37,602 nucleotides of DNA from an uncultured Anaerotruncus sp. (GCA_904398655.1 CAJFPF010000041.1:1-37602); one strand, 5' to 3'. Shown: positions 8,005 to 15,269, numbered from the stretch's first letter. Numbers and translations are program-made. The notes: generated from the sequence alone by a model not told the origin.

Positions 8005-9201
8005 TTAGACCTTTTTCAGCGCGTTGTCAAATTCTTCCAGCACATCGTCGATGTCCTCCAGGCCGATGGAGAACCGCAGCTGACCCATGGAGATGCCCAC
8101 TGCCTTCATCTCCTCAGGGGTGTAGGCCCGATGGGAGGTCTTGGCCGGGTAGGAGATGGAGGTGGCCACGCCGGCCAGGCTGGGGACGAACTTCACGGTC
8201 TGGCACTCGCGGATGAAGGTGGAAGCGCCCTTCTCCCCGCCCACGATGTCCGCCGAGAGCATACCGCCGCAGCGGCCTTTGACGAACAGCTCCTGGGTGC
8301 GTTTCTTATAGGGGGAGGACTCCAGGCCGGGATAGTAGACCCGCTCGATCTTGGGATGTTTCTCGAAGAACTCCGCCACCTTCTGGGCGTTGGCAGAGTG
8401 GCGCTCCATGCGCATCTCCAGCGTCCGCATGCTCCGGGTGAGCAGCCAGGCGTCGAACGGCCCCATGATGCCGCCATAGAGGGTGAAGTAGTGACGGATA
8501 TGGTCGATGTTCTCCTTGTTGGAGCAGACCGCGCCGCCCACGATGTCGCTGTGGCCGCCCAGGTACTTGGTGGCGCTGTAGACCACGATGTCGGCGCCCA
8601 TATCCAAAGGACGGGCCACGGCAGGGGTGGCGAAGGTGTTGTCCACGATCAGCTTGCAGCCATGCTCATGGGCAATCTTGGAGATCTTGGGCAGGTCCTC
8701 CACCTCCATCAGGGGGTTGGAGATGGTCTCGGTATAGAGCACCTTGGTGTTGGGACGGATCAGGGAGGCGATGTCCTCCTTCTCGAAGTTGGCGAAGGTC
8801 ACCTCGATGCCGAACCGGGGGCACTCATACTTCAAAAACTCGTAGACGCCGCCGTACAGCACGGGAGAGGAGATGATGTGGTCACCCGACTGCACCTGGG
8901 AGAGCAGGGTGGTGATGATGGCGGCCATGCCGGAGGCGAACACCAGCGCGCCGTCGCAGCCCTCCGCGGTGGCCAGCACCTCTTCCACGCAGTCGGTGCC
9001 GGGGTTGCCGTTGCGGGAGTAGATGTAGCCCTCCGCCTGGCCGGCATAGACCGCGTCCAGGGACTCCACATCGTCAAAGGAGAACACGCTGCTCATATAG
9101 ATCGGCACTACCTTCGGCACAGAGACCGACCGGGCGATCTTTTTGGCCATCGCGTTCTCGCCAGCGTGTGTCAGACGTGTCATCATTCCCTTTTCTTTCA
9201 T
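8005..9201 (-). CDS. PLP-dependent Cys/Met-metabolism enzyme (cystathionine/methionine gamma-lyase family)
   Basis: Fold-type I PLP enzyme of 398 residues in the Cys/Met metabolism family (PF01053). The start is the ATG at 9201, preceded by AAGGAGG; the frame upstream is intergenic. Visible: the active-site loop YSRNGNPGTDCVEE, the PLP-phosphate segment FASGMAAI, VDNTFATPAVARPLDMGAD with the ring-binding Asp187, and the Schiff-base lysine in YSATKYLGGHSD (Lys212). The Cys typical of methionine gamma-lyases (YGCT) is replaced by Gly in VLYGGVYEFL, so it is as likely to be a cystathionine gamma-lyase/synthase or a broad C-S lyase. The loop reads SRNGNPGTD instead of the usual SRSGNPTRD. It heads an operon with an M20 peptidase and the YfcC permease, and a divergent LysR gene probably regulates it. 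Confidence 0.88.
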   Translation of the reverse strand: MKEKGMMTRLTHAGENAMAKKIARSVSVPKVVPIYMSSVFSFDDVESLDAVYAGQAEGYIYSRNGNPGTDCVEEVLATAEGCDGALVFASGMAAIITTLLSQVQSGDHIISSPVLYGGVYEFLKYECPRFGIEVTFANFEKEDIASLIRPNTKVLYTETISNPLMEVEDLPKISKIAHEHGCKLIVDNTFATPAVARPLDMGADIVVYSATKYLGGHSDIVGGAVCSNKENIDHIRHYFTLYGGIMGPFDAWLLTRSMRTLEMRMERHSANAQKVAEFFEKHPKIERVYYPGLESSPYKKRTQELFVKGRCGGMLSADIVGGEKGASTFIRECQTVKFVPSLAGVATSISYPAKTSHRAYTPEEMKAVGISMGQLRFSIGLEDIDDVLEEFDNALKKV

Positions 9202-9448
9202 CACAGATTCCTCCTTCTGTCTGAAGCATGTGATTTTGGGCCCGGCGGGACAACCGGCCCTTTGGTTACAATGGGAACCATTTTTCAGCGGATTCCGCGA
9301 AAAAGCTCCTTCCGCGGATTTTGAACTGTCCGAAATTGACAATTCCCCGCTTTTCGTTATAATAATAGCATACTAAGTGAGATTTGAAAAATACCAATTT
9401 TTTAGCTTGACGCATAACTTCTTTCTATGGATCAAGGAGGGACCGCCC
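9202..9448. promoter_or_regulatory. Divergent control region between the C-S lyase operon and lysR-type gene
   Basis: A 247-base region. It holds two short palindromes, GCGGATTCCGC at 9288-9298 and TCCGCGGA at 9311-9318, which share TCCGC and are candidate regulator sites. The plus-strand promoter at 9336-9363 reads TTGACA, a 16-base spacer, then TATAAT, giving a leader of about 80 bases for the LysR-type gene. No convincing minus-strand promoter for the lyase was identified, as expected for an activator-dependent gene (inference). Confidence 0.55.
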
Positions 9449-10525
9449 ATGACCCTGCAGCAGCTGCGCTATGTAGTGGAGGTATTCCACTGCGGCTCCA
9501 TCACCGCGGCAGCCCAGAAGCTGTTCATCTCCCAGCCCAGCCTCAGCAAAGCCATCCGGGAGCTGGAGGAGGAGATGGGCATCACCATCTTTGAGCGCAG
9601 CCGCACCGGCGCCTCCTTCACTGCCGAGGGCATCGAACTGCTCACCTACGCCCAATCGATCCTGGAACAGGCCTCCAGCATGGTGGCCCACTTCTCCAAA
9701 AAGGAGGAGGACGAAACCCTGCGCCTGTCCATCTCCTCCCAGCACTACATCTTCCTCATCGACGCCATGATCAGCTTTGTGAACCAACAGCTCTCCCAGA
9801 CCCCCCGCTTCGCCGTAAACATCCGGGAGGGCAAGACCTCCCAGGTGATCAGCGACGTGCTGGACCAGCGCAGCCAGCTGGGGGTGCTCTATGTCTCCAA
9901 CTCCACCCGCCACTTCATGCGCCAGCTGCTTTTGAAGCACGGCCTGGAGTTCCACCCCCTGGGGGAGTTCTCCTCCCATGTCTACCTGCGGGCAAGCCAC
10001 CCCCTGGCCCATGAGACCCTGCTCTCCACCGCCCAGCTGCTGCCCTATCCCTGCGTCTGCTATGACCAGGGAGGCGACTCCCTGAATTTTTCGGAGGAGG
10101 TGGACCTGCCGGACGACGCCGCCAAGTCCATCTTTGTCACCGACCGCTCCACCCTGTTGAGCATCATCCGCAACACCGACGCCTACACCACCGGCTCCGG
10201 CTGTCTGCTGCCCCACATCATCAGCCCCGGCATCATCACCATCCCCCTGCGGGACGGGGACGACCGGATGCAGGTGGGCTGGATCCGCCAGAAGGGGGCA
10301 CCCGCGCCCCCCGAGCTGGAACAATTCATTCAGCTGATGGAGCGGTCGCTGGAAAAGGTGATCCGCCAAAACGGCTTCAAGGGGGCGCGCCTGCGGGACC
10401 CCAACCCCGGGATGGGGGAGGACCAGCTCCAGCCCATCCCCCAGGAGGAGGGCCCTCCCTCCACCCGTCCCTGGCCGTCCTGGCCGGGGCGCTGGTCGTC
10501 GGCCTTTTGGCCGCCACCGCCCTGA
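9449..10525 (+). CDS. LysR-family transcriptional regulator with atypical C-terminal tail
   Basis: Cytoplasmic regulator, 358 residues from the ATG at 9449 with AAGGAGG eight bases upstream. Residues 1-60 are a classic LysR winged helix-turn-helix (LRYVVEVFHCGSITAAAQKL, then ISQPSLSKAIRELEEEMG and FERSRTG). The substrate-binding domain of about 90-305 follows. The domain appears to end near LMERSLEKVIRQNGF, but the frame continues for about 50 Pro/Trp-rich residues ending WSSAFWPPPP, which is unlike LysR proteins (usual length near 300). This tail may reflect loss of the normal stop or a frameshift; an overlapping frame encodes a hydrophobic helix there. It is divergent from the C-S lyase/M20/YfcC operon, its likely target, probably with an amino-acid-type inducer. 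Confidence 0.9.
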   Translation: MTLQQLRYVVEVFHCGSITAAAQKLFISQPSLSKAIRELEEEMGITIFERSRTGASFTAEGIELLTYAQSILEQASSMVAHFSKKEEDETLRLSISSQHYIFLIDAMISFVNQQLSQTPRFAVNIREGKTSQVISDVLDQRSQLGVLYVSNSTRHFMRQLLLKHGLEFHPLGEFSSHVYLRASHPLAHETLLSTAQLLPYPCVCYDQGGDSLNFSEEVDLPDDAAKSIFVTDRSTLLSIIRNTDAYTTGSGCLLPHIISPGIITIPLRDGDDRMQVGWIRQKGAPAPPELEQFIQLMERSLEKVIRQNGFKGARLRDPNPGMGEDQLQPIPQEEGPPSTRPWPSWPGRWSSAFWPPPP

Positions 10526-10556
10526 TGTCCCACTTTTCCATGAGGAGATGTCCGCC

Positions 10557-10922
10557 ATGTTCAACTGTCTAGCGGTGGGGCTGGGGGGATTTTTGGGCTC
10601 CGTCTGCCGCTACCTGATCAGCCTGATCCCTCTGGGGAAGGGAACCCCCTTTCCCCTCCACACCCTGGCCATCAACCTCATCGGGGCGTTTGTCATCGGC
10701 CTTTTGGCCTCTGCCGCCCTGAGAGGGTCCCCCCTGAGCCCCCGGATGCTCCTGTTTTTCAAAACCGGGGTCTGCGGCGGCTTCACCACCTTCTCCACCT
10801 TTGCCCTGGAGACGGGGGACCTGCTGCACGGGGGGCATCCCTGGCTTGCGTCCATCTATGCCGTCCTGAGCCTGGTATTGGGGGTGGCCGCGGTGTTTGC
10901 CGGCCAGTCCCTGGCACGTTGA
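10557..10922 (+). CDS. crcB: CrcB/Fluc fluoride channel
   Basis: Small membrane protein of 121 residues of the CrcB/Fluc family, which exports fluoride as an antiparallel dimer. Four hydrophobic helices are visible, with family motifs GLGGFLGSVCRYLI at the N-terminus, the Asn-containing segment LAINLIGAFVIGLL, and GVCGGFTTFSTFALE, which holds the Phe-box Phe residues and the central Na+-site loop. The ATG at 10557 is preferred over the one at 10548 because GAGGAG lies nine bases upstream of it and directly abuts the earlier one. Only one copy is seen, so it would be a homodimer. No fluoride riboswitch is recognisable before it; the region upstream is the tail of the LysR gene. A small membrane protein follows on the same strand. 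Confidence 0.93.
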   Translation: MFNCLAVGLGGFLGSVCRYLISLIPLGKGTPFPLHTLAINLIGAFVIGLLASAALRGSPLSPRMLLFFKTGVCGGFTTFSTFALETGDLLHGGHPWLASIYAVLSLVLGVAAVFAGQSLAR

Positions 10923-10943
10923 CCCACTGAAGGGAGGTTTTTT

Positions 10944-11174
10944 ATGCGGATCTCGGCCTGCCTGCTGTTGATCCTGGGCGCCCTGGTGTTGGTCTGGGGC
11001 CTGGGGGACCTGTGGAACCTGTTGACCATCTGGCGGGAGGCGGTCTCCCGCTATGGCGGGGAGCCCTCCCTGCTCCGCCTGGGGGGCGCCCAGCTGGCCG
11101 CTGGGGTGGTAAAGTCCCTTTTCGGGCTGGGCCTGCTGGCCTTTGGGGGGCTGCGCCTGGGCCGGAAGGGCTGA
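10944..11174 (+). CDS. Small two-helix membrane protein, unknown function
   Basis: A 76-residue protein not recognised as a family member. It starts at the ATG at 10944 with AAGGGAGG seven bases upstream, which is a good site and supports real translation. The N-terminus is a hydrophobic helix (ACLLLILGALVLVWGLG), then comes a short amphipathic, charged middle containing WREAVSRYGGEPSLLRLGG. A second helix (AAGVVKSLFGLGLLAFGGL) follows, and the tail is basic (LRLGRKG). It lies 21 bases after crcB and 41 bases before the acetyltransferase gene, so it is probably co-transcribed with both. The function cannot be inferred. Confidence 0.6.
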   Translation: MRISACLLLILGALVLVWGLGDLWNLLTIWREAVSRYGGEPSLLRLGGAQLAAGVVKSLFGLGLLAFGGLRLGRKG

Positions 11175-11215
11175 AGGCCGCCCCGCCTGACAAACCGACT
11201 CCAAGGAGGATGCCT

Positions 11216-11653
11216 ATGACACAGCCTGTCGCCACAGCGGCGCAGATCCAAGCGGCCGCCCAGCTGGCCGCCCTGTTGTGGCCCGGCCACACAGGTCCAG
11301 AGCTGGCCGCCGAATTTTCCCAACTGTTGGCCCAGGGGAATGCGCAGCTGTTTTTATGCAATGAGGGGGGAATCCCCATAGGGTTTGCCCAATGCCAGCT
11401 GCGGCGGGACTATGTGGAGGGGACCTCCTCCAGCCCGGTGGGCTACCTGGAAGGGATCTTCGTCAAGGAGGGATTCCGCCGCCGGGGCCACGCCCGGGCG
11501 CTGCTGGCCGCCTGTGAGGCTTGGGCCAAACGGATGGGCTGCCGGGAGTTTGCCAGCGACTGCCTGCTGGAAAACGAGGACAGCCTGCGCTTTCACACCG
11601 CTGTGCGGTTCCGGCAGGTCAACCGGATCATCTGTTTCGCCAAAAAGCTTTGA
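11216..11653 (+). CDS. GNAT acetyltransferase resembling aminoglycoside 6'-N-acetyltransferase
   Basis: Cytosolic acetyl-CoA-dependent N-acetyltransferase of 145 residues. The start chosen is the ATG at 11216, six bases after AAGGAGG; the ATG at 11210 abuts the site. The sequence closely follows the AAC(6')-I pattern: an N-terminal LWPGH motif, GFAQCQLRRDYVEGTSSSPV, then GYLEGIFVKEGFRRRGHA, which holds the acetyl-CoA pyrophosphate loop, and REFASDCLLENEDSLRFHT. The DYVEG and ASD..L.N..S..FH elements are characteristic of aminoglycoside 6'-acetyltransferases and their chromosomal homologues. No mobile-element genes flank it, so it appears to be a resident chromosomal gene. Whether it acts on aminoglycosides or on another amine cannot be decided from sequence. 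Confidence 0.8.
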   Translation: MTQPVATAAQIQAAAQLAALLWPGHTGPELAAEFSQLLAQGNAQLFLCNEGGIPIGFAQCQLRRDYVEGTSSSPVGYLEGIFVKEGFRRRGHARALLAACEAWAKRMGCREFASDCLLENEDSLRFHTAVRFRQVNRIICFAKKL

Positions 11654-11746
11654 GGACCCCGCCGTCTGTCCCCCGCCTTTCACGAATTTCCGCAACAGCC
11701 ATTGCACCGCCTTTCGGCAAGCGCCTGGAATTCCCCACTGTTGGAC

Positions 11747-11775
11747 TTGCATTCCCGACCGTTTTCGCGTATACT
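11747..11775 (+). promoter_or_regulatory. Promoter of the AEC transporter gene
   Basis: -35 TTGCAT (11747-11752), 17-base spacer, -10 TATACT (11770-11775). A transcription start is expected near 11782, inside the palindrome listed next. Confidence 0.65.
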
Positions 11776-11776
11776 G

Positions 11777-11799
11777 GATCTATTGCGCCGCAATAGATC
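11777..11799. promoter_or_regulatory. Perfect palindromic operator over the AEC transcription start
   Basis: Two perfect 11-base arms, GATCTATTGCG and CGCAATAGATC, separated by one base. It begins one base after the -10 box, where a bound dimer would block initiation. The size and position fit a repressor of the GntR, TetR or MarR type. No matching regulator gene is adjacent. Confidence 0.65.
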
Positions 11800-11830
11800 T
11801 GACATCTTATCATTCGGAGGGAACGCCGTT

Positions 11831-12760
11831 ATGCTCACCATCCTGCTGAACATCATGGGGAAGATCGCCCTGCTGGTCGCCCTGGGGTATTTTTTGCGCA
11901 AGCGGGAGATCATCACCCAGCAGTTCCAGGAGGGGCTCACCAGCTTTATGATGAAAGTCGCCCTGCCTGCCAACGTGCTCACCACCGCCAACAACACCTT
12001 CTCCTGGGAGCTCTCCCAGAATCTCCTGATTGTGGTGGCGGTGGCGGCCTGCTACTATGTAGCCACCCTTTTGCTCACCCGGGCGGTGGGGCGGCTGCTC
12101 CCGTTGAGCGCCAACGGGAAGGTGCTGTTTTCGGTCATGGCGGTGTTCGCCAACACCGCATTCATCGGCTTCCCTCTGGCGGAGGAGCTGATGGGCTCGG
12201 AGGGGCTGCTCTACGCGGTGGTCTTTAATATGGTATGGATCCTGTTCTTCTTCACCATCGGCTCCTCCATGATGAGCGGCCAGAAGAAGTTCCAGCTCAA
12301 ATCCATCCTCCAGGTGCCGGTCTCCCTGGCCTCCATCGCCGCCATCCTGATCTATGTCTCCCCCTTCCGGTTCCCCTATTTCCTCCAGGACACCCTCTCC
12401 ACCCTGGGGAACATGGTGGTGCCCCTGTCCATGCTGCTCATCGGCTGCTCCCTGGTCCAGGTGCGCCTCACCCACATCCTCCTGGACCCCTACTCCTATT
12501 TCATCTCCGCCCTGCGGCTGGTGATATTCCCCTTTTTGATGCTGGGGATCCTGTGGCTGATCCCTGGAATCCCCAACCTGGTGGCCCTGGTCTGCTGCCT
12601 GGCCTGCTGCCTGCCCAGCGCCTCCCTGTGCGTGGTGTTCGCCCAGCAGTACCACTGCGAGCCCGCCTACGCCTCCCGGGCGGTGGTCCAAGGGATGGTG
12701 CTCATGATCGTCACCATCCCCCTGTTCATGACCTGCGCCATCCAGGTGTTCCCGGTCTGA
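11831..12760 (+). CDS. AEC-family transporter (auxin efflux carrier/malate permease type)
   Basis: Integral membrane protein of 309 residues in the AEC family (PF03547). The start ATG at 11831 has GGAGG ten bases upstream and the family-typical opening (NIMGKIALLVALGYFLRKRE). About ten hydrophobic segments form two five-helix halves. Landmarks include SFMMKVALPANVL, FANTAFIGFPLAEELMGSEG, the half-point VPLSMLLIGCSLVQVRLTHI and the closing LPSASLCVVFAQQY...AYASRAVV. Bacterial members carry malate, malonate, lactate or amino acids, and the substrate here is unknown. It has its own promoter overlapped by a strong palindromic operator, so expression is probably repressor-controlled. The next gene on the strand (DUF401) is also a membrane protein, 145 bases away. 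Confidence 0.88.
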   Translation: MLTILLNIMGKIALLVALGYFLRKREIITQQFQEGLTSFMMKVALPANVLTTANNTFSWELSQNLLIVVAVAACYYVATLLLTRAVGRLLPLSANGKVLFSVMAVFANTAFIGFPLAEELMGSEGLLYAVVFNMVWILFFFTIGSSMMSGQKKFQLKSILQVPVSLASIAAILIYVSPFRFPYFLQDTLSTLGNMVVPLSMLLIGCSLVQVRLTHILLDPYSYFISALRLVIFPFLMLGILWLIPGIPNLVALVCCLACCLPSASLCVVFAQQYHCEPAYASRAVVQGMVLMIVTIPLFMTCAIQVFPV

Positions 12761-12905
12761 TGGCCGCCGCTCTTGCAAAACAGAGCGACTCAGAATTTGA
12801 CTGCCCACTTCCCTAAAATGGAATTTTGCGGTATGATAGGGAAGTCCGGGGGCGCCCGCCCCCACACCACAGCCCCGCCAAGCGGGGCGGAAATGGGGGA
12901 AAGGC

Positions 12906-14120
12906 ATGGCGGAACTGCAACTGTTGAAGCTGGCGGTGGTCTTTTTGGTGATCGTCCTGCTGCTGGCGATCCGGCGGCCCCTGTGGCTGTCCATCTCCGG
13001 GGGGATTTTGGCCACCGCCGCCCTCTATGGGATCCACCCGGCCCACTGGCCGGGGCTCTTTTTGCGGGTGTTCACCGACTGGAACTCCCTGTCGGTGCTG
13101 CTCTCCCTCTACCTCATCACCTATCTGCAGCGGATGCTGGAGGCCCGCCAGCAGATCAAGCTGGCCCAGCAGGACCTGAACGGACTGTTCCACAACCGCC
13201 GGGTGAACGCCGGGGTGGCGCCGCTGTTCATCGGGCTTTTGCCCTCCGCCGCGGCCATGATCCTCTGCGGCGACATTGTGAAGGACGCCACAGAGGGATA
13301 CCTGTCCCCCCGGGAGCAGGCGTTTATCACCAGCTGGATGCGGCACATCCCGGAGAGCACCCTGCCCACCTATTCGGGGGTGCTGCTCATGACCACCCTG
13401 TCCGGGGTGCCGCTGCCCTCCTTTATGGTGGGGATGGTGGTACCCATGGTGGTGCTGGCCCTGCTGGGCTATTTCCCCTACCTGCGCCGCCTGCCCCAGG
13501 ACCCGGGCACGCCCCCCAGCCAGAACCGCCGTTTGGACGCGCTGCACCTGTTCCAGCATCTCTGGTCCCTGCTGCTCATCCTGGTGCTCATCCTGGCATT
13601 GGGGCTCCAGGTGGTCACCGCGGTGCTGGTCTCCATTGTGGCAGTGGCTGTCGTCCACCGGTTCAGCGCCAAGGAGCTGGTGCCCATGGTGCGCACCGCC
13701 TTTGAGCTGAAACTGCTGGGCAACACCTTTTTGGTGTTGGTCCTCAAGGAGTTCCTCTCCCACACCGGCGTGTTGGAACAGCTGCCCCAGACCCTCTCCC
13801 GGCTGCCCATCCCCTCCTATTTGATCTTTGCCCTGCTCTTCTTTGTGGGGGGCGTCATCAGCGGCACCAGCGGGATCATCGCCCTGGGCACCCCGCTGGC
13901 CTTCGCCGCCCTGCCGGACGGGGGGATGCCCCTGATGGTGCTGCTCATGTGCGTCTGCCACGCCGCCAGCCAGATCTCCCCCACCCACGTCTGCCTGGTG
14001 GTGGCCGCCGACTACTACCAGGTCACCCTGGGGGAACTGATTCGCAAGACATTGCCCCGCTCCCTCCTATTCTGCCTGTTGATGGTGGGGTACTACTGGA
14101 TCCTGGCCGCCCTCTTCTGA
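12906..14120 (+). CDS. DUF401-family integral membrane protein (putative anion/carboxylate permease)
   Basis: Polytopic membrane protein of 404 residues matching the DUF401 family (PF04165), which belongs to the ion-transporter/ArsB-NhaD-like group of permeases. Recognisable parts are RRPLWLSISGGIL near the N-terminus, WNSLSVLLSLYLITYLQRMLE, and the first re-entrant-like segment IGLLPSAAAMILCGDIVKDATEG. The second, VGGVISGTSGIIALGTPLAF, is followed by HAASQISPTHVCLVVAADYY. Two pseudo-symmetric halves with Ser/Gly/Pro-rich re-entrant loops suggest a secondary transporter, but no substrate is known for the family. The Shine-Dalgarno region is weak (GGGGGAAAGG). A strong hairpin follows its stop. 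It may be co-transcribed with the AEC gene, but the 145-base gap leaves that open. Confidence 0.82.
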   Translation: MAELQLLKLAVVFLVIVLLLAIRRPLWLSISGGILATAALYGIHPAHWPGLFLRVFTDWNSLSVLLSLYLITYLQRMLEARQQIKLAQQDLNGLFHNRRVNAGVAPLFIGLLPSAAAMILCGDIVKDATEGYLSPREQAFITSWMRHIPESTLPTYSGVLLMTTLSGVPLPSFMVGMVVPMVVLALLGYFPYLRRLPQDPGTPPSQNRRLDALHLFQHLWSLLLILVLILALGLQVVTAVLVSIVAVAVVHRFSAKELVPMVRTAFELKLLGNTFLVLVLKEFLSHTGVLEQLPQTLSRLPIPSYLIFALLFFVGGVISGTSGIIALGTPLAFAALPDGGMPLMVLLMCVCHAASQISPTHVCLVVAADYYQVTLGELIRKTLPRSLLFCLLMVGYYWILAALF

Positions 14121-14138
14121 GGGGAAACGCCAGCTCAA

Positions 14139-14178
14139 AAAGGGACGGCCGAAAGCGGTTGCCTTCGGCCGTCCCTTT
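14139..14178 (+). terminator. Hairpin terminator after the DUF401 gene
   Basis: Perfect 15-bp outer arms (AAAGGGACGGCCGAA / TTCGGCCGTCCCTTT), then an A/C mismatch and two more pairs around a GGTT loop. The downstream arm runs into the -35 element of the next promoter. The central part GAAAGCGGTTGC recurs in the hairpin at 14618-14665. Confidence 0.7.
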
Positions 14179-14203
14179 ACTTCCTATTTTTCCGATGTAT
14201 AAT
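14176..14203 (+). promoter_or_regulatory. Promoter of the first DUF1904 gene
   Basis: TTTACT (14176-14181), 16-base spacer, TATAAT (14198-14203). Spacer and boxes are almost the same as those at 15502-15529 before the second DUF1904 gene, including a shared TTCC and TATTTTT core and ATG just before the -10. Confidence 0.7.
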
Positions 14204-14280
14204 GGAAGAACCGAGGGCCGTTTCTTTGGCCCCAGAGCCCCAGCCTTCCTGCGCAACCGTGAAAAAAAGGAGGAATCTGC

Positions 14281-14595
14281 ATGCCCCATATCATCGTCCG
14301 CGGCGTCCCCGAACAGGAGCTGCGCGACCTTTCCCCCGCCTTCAAACAGGTGTTTGTATCCGCCGCCCAGCTCAACCCCGACCACTTGAAGATCTTCTAT
14401 TCCCCCATCCGCCGGGTGGACCAGCCGGAGGAGGTGGCGGTGGACGTCTATTGGATGCCCCGCCCCCAGGAGCTCTGCGACCGGGTGGCCCGGGATGTCA
14501 CCAGCTTTTGGCAGGAGCGGGGAAAGGGGTTCGTCCAGGTGATCTTCACCGAGCTGGCAAGGAACCACTTTTACGAGAACGGCTCCCACACCTGA
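14281..14595 (+). CDS. DUF1904-family protein, copy 1 (tautomerase-like)
   Basis: Small soluble protein of 104 residues, matching the DUF1904 pattern: MPH start, V/I-R-G-V, a central VDVYWMPRPQE strand/helix and the C-terminal HFYENG signature. The family is thought to be related in fold to 4-oxalocrotonate tautomerase/MIF proteins, where the proline exposed after Met removal is the catalytic base. Pro2 here (M-P-H) fits, but activity is unproven. It has its own TATAAT promoter and AAAAAGGAGG six bases before the ATG, and it is closed by a 22-bp bidirectional hairpin. It is about 79% identical (82 of 104 positions) to the second copy at 15643-15957, with the same length. The XRE-cupin regulator gene lies between the copies on the other strand. 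Confidence 0.78.
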   Translation: MPHIIVRGVPEQELRDLSPAFKQVFVSAAQLNPDHLKIFYSPIRRVDQPEEVAVDVYWMPRPQELCDRVARDVTSFWQERGKGFVQVIFTELARNHFYENGSHT

Positions 14596-14617
14596 GCAGA
14601 GAGGCGGGAGGGCCATA

Positions 14618-14665
14618 CGCAAAAGAGGCGCCCGAAAGCGGTTGCTTTCGGGCGCCTCTTTTGCG
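14618..14665. terminator. Bidirectional 22-bp hairpin terminator
   Basis: A perfect 22-base inverted repeat (14618-14639 and 14644-14665) around a GGTT loop lies between two convergent genes, DUF1904 copy 1 and the XRE-cupin regulator. The outer arms include AAAAGAGG / CCTCTTTT, so a T-run is present in both directions. It shares the core GAAAGCGGTTGC with the hairpin at 14139-14178. Confidence 0.82.
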
Positions 14666-14672
14666 CATCAAA

Positions 14673-15269
14673 CTATTTTTCCGGCTCCAGGTTCAAAAAC
14701 GCCGTGCTCTCCAGATTGGTGGAGGCTCCATAGGCGGGCCCATAGACCCAAATGGTGACACAATCCTCCTGGCTCACCTTCCGGAAGCTGTGGTTGCAGT
14801 TGGCGTCGATGTAGATGCAATCCCCCGGGTTCACCAGATGGTCCACCCCGCTCACCGTCATCACAATCGACCCGCTGACCACATACCCCACCTCATCCGC
14901 CACATGGGCATTGGAGAGATGCACCTCGTTGTCCGAAATGGTCATGATGACGCAGCGCATCTGCCGGTTTCCCTGGGTGCCCGCCTCATAGAGGTAGCCC
15001 TCGCCGCTGAAGATCACCGGCCGCTCCTGTTTGCGGACCACCACATTGCCCGCCGCGTCCAGCCTGGAGAACAGGTCCGCCATGGTGATGCCCAACGCCC
15101 GGCACACGATCTGTAGATTTTCCACCGTGGGGCTGGTGAGACCCCGCTCCAACATGCTCAGATAGCTGATGGACAGGCCGGTCAGCCCGGACAGGGCCTG
15201 GAGGGTCATCTTCTCCTTTTTCCGGCTCTCCTTGAGCATGTTTCCCAACTGCAAATTCTGTCGATCCAT
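14673..15269 (-). CDS. XRE-family regulator with C-terminal cupin domain
   Basis: Cytoplasmic repressor/activator of 198 residues. The start at 15269 (MDRQNLQLG) is chosen because GAGGT lies six bases upstream; the longer frame runs back into the leader. Residues about 8-62 are an XRE/HipB helix-turn-helix (MTLQALSGLTGLSISYLSML, then RGLTSPTVENLQIVCRALG). Residues about 105-185 form a cupin barrel (HVADEVGYVVSGSIVMTVSG and VNPGDCIYIDANCNHSFRK). Members of this class sense small molecules through the cupin and often control neighbouring amino-acid or polyamine catabolic genes. It lies between the two DUF1904 genes, divergent from copy 2 and the TRAP/AcnX operon, so control of that operon is the natural inference. 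Confidence 0.9.
   Translation of the reverse strand: MDRQNLQLGNMLKESRKKEKMTLQALSGLTGLSISYLSMLERGLTSPTVENLQIVCRALGITMADLFSRLDAAGNVVVRKQERPVIFSGEGYLYEAGTQGNRQMRCVIMTISDNEVHLSNAHVADEVGYVVSGSIVMTVSGVDHLVNPGDCIYIDANCNHSFRKVSQEDCVTIWVYGPAYGASTNLESTAFLNLEPEK

Noticed and set aside
8005..9201. Firm assignment as methionine gamma-lyase
   Set aside because: The characteristic cysteine is replaced by glycine (YGGV), so only the broader Cys/Met PLP family is claimed.
10526..10556. Fluoride riboswitch before crcB
   Set aside because: No crcB-motif sequence or structure is visible, and the region upstream is coding for the LysR tail.
12813..13988. Minus-strand open frame (391 codons) opposite DUF401
   Set aside because: Gln/Gly/His-rich shadow frame without any motif. 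The plus-strand membrane protein is clearly real.
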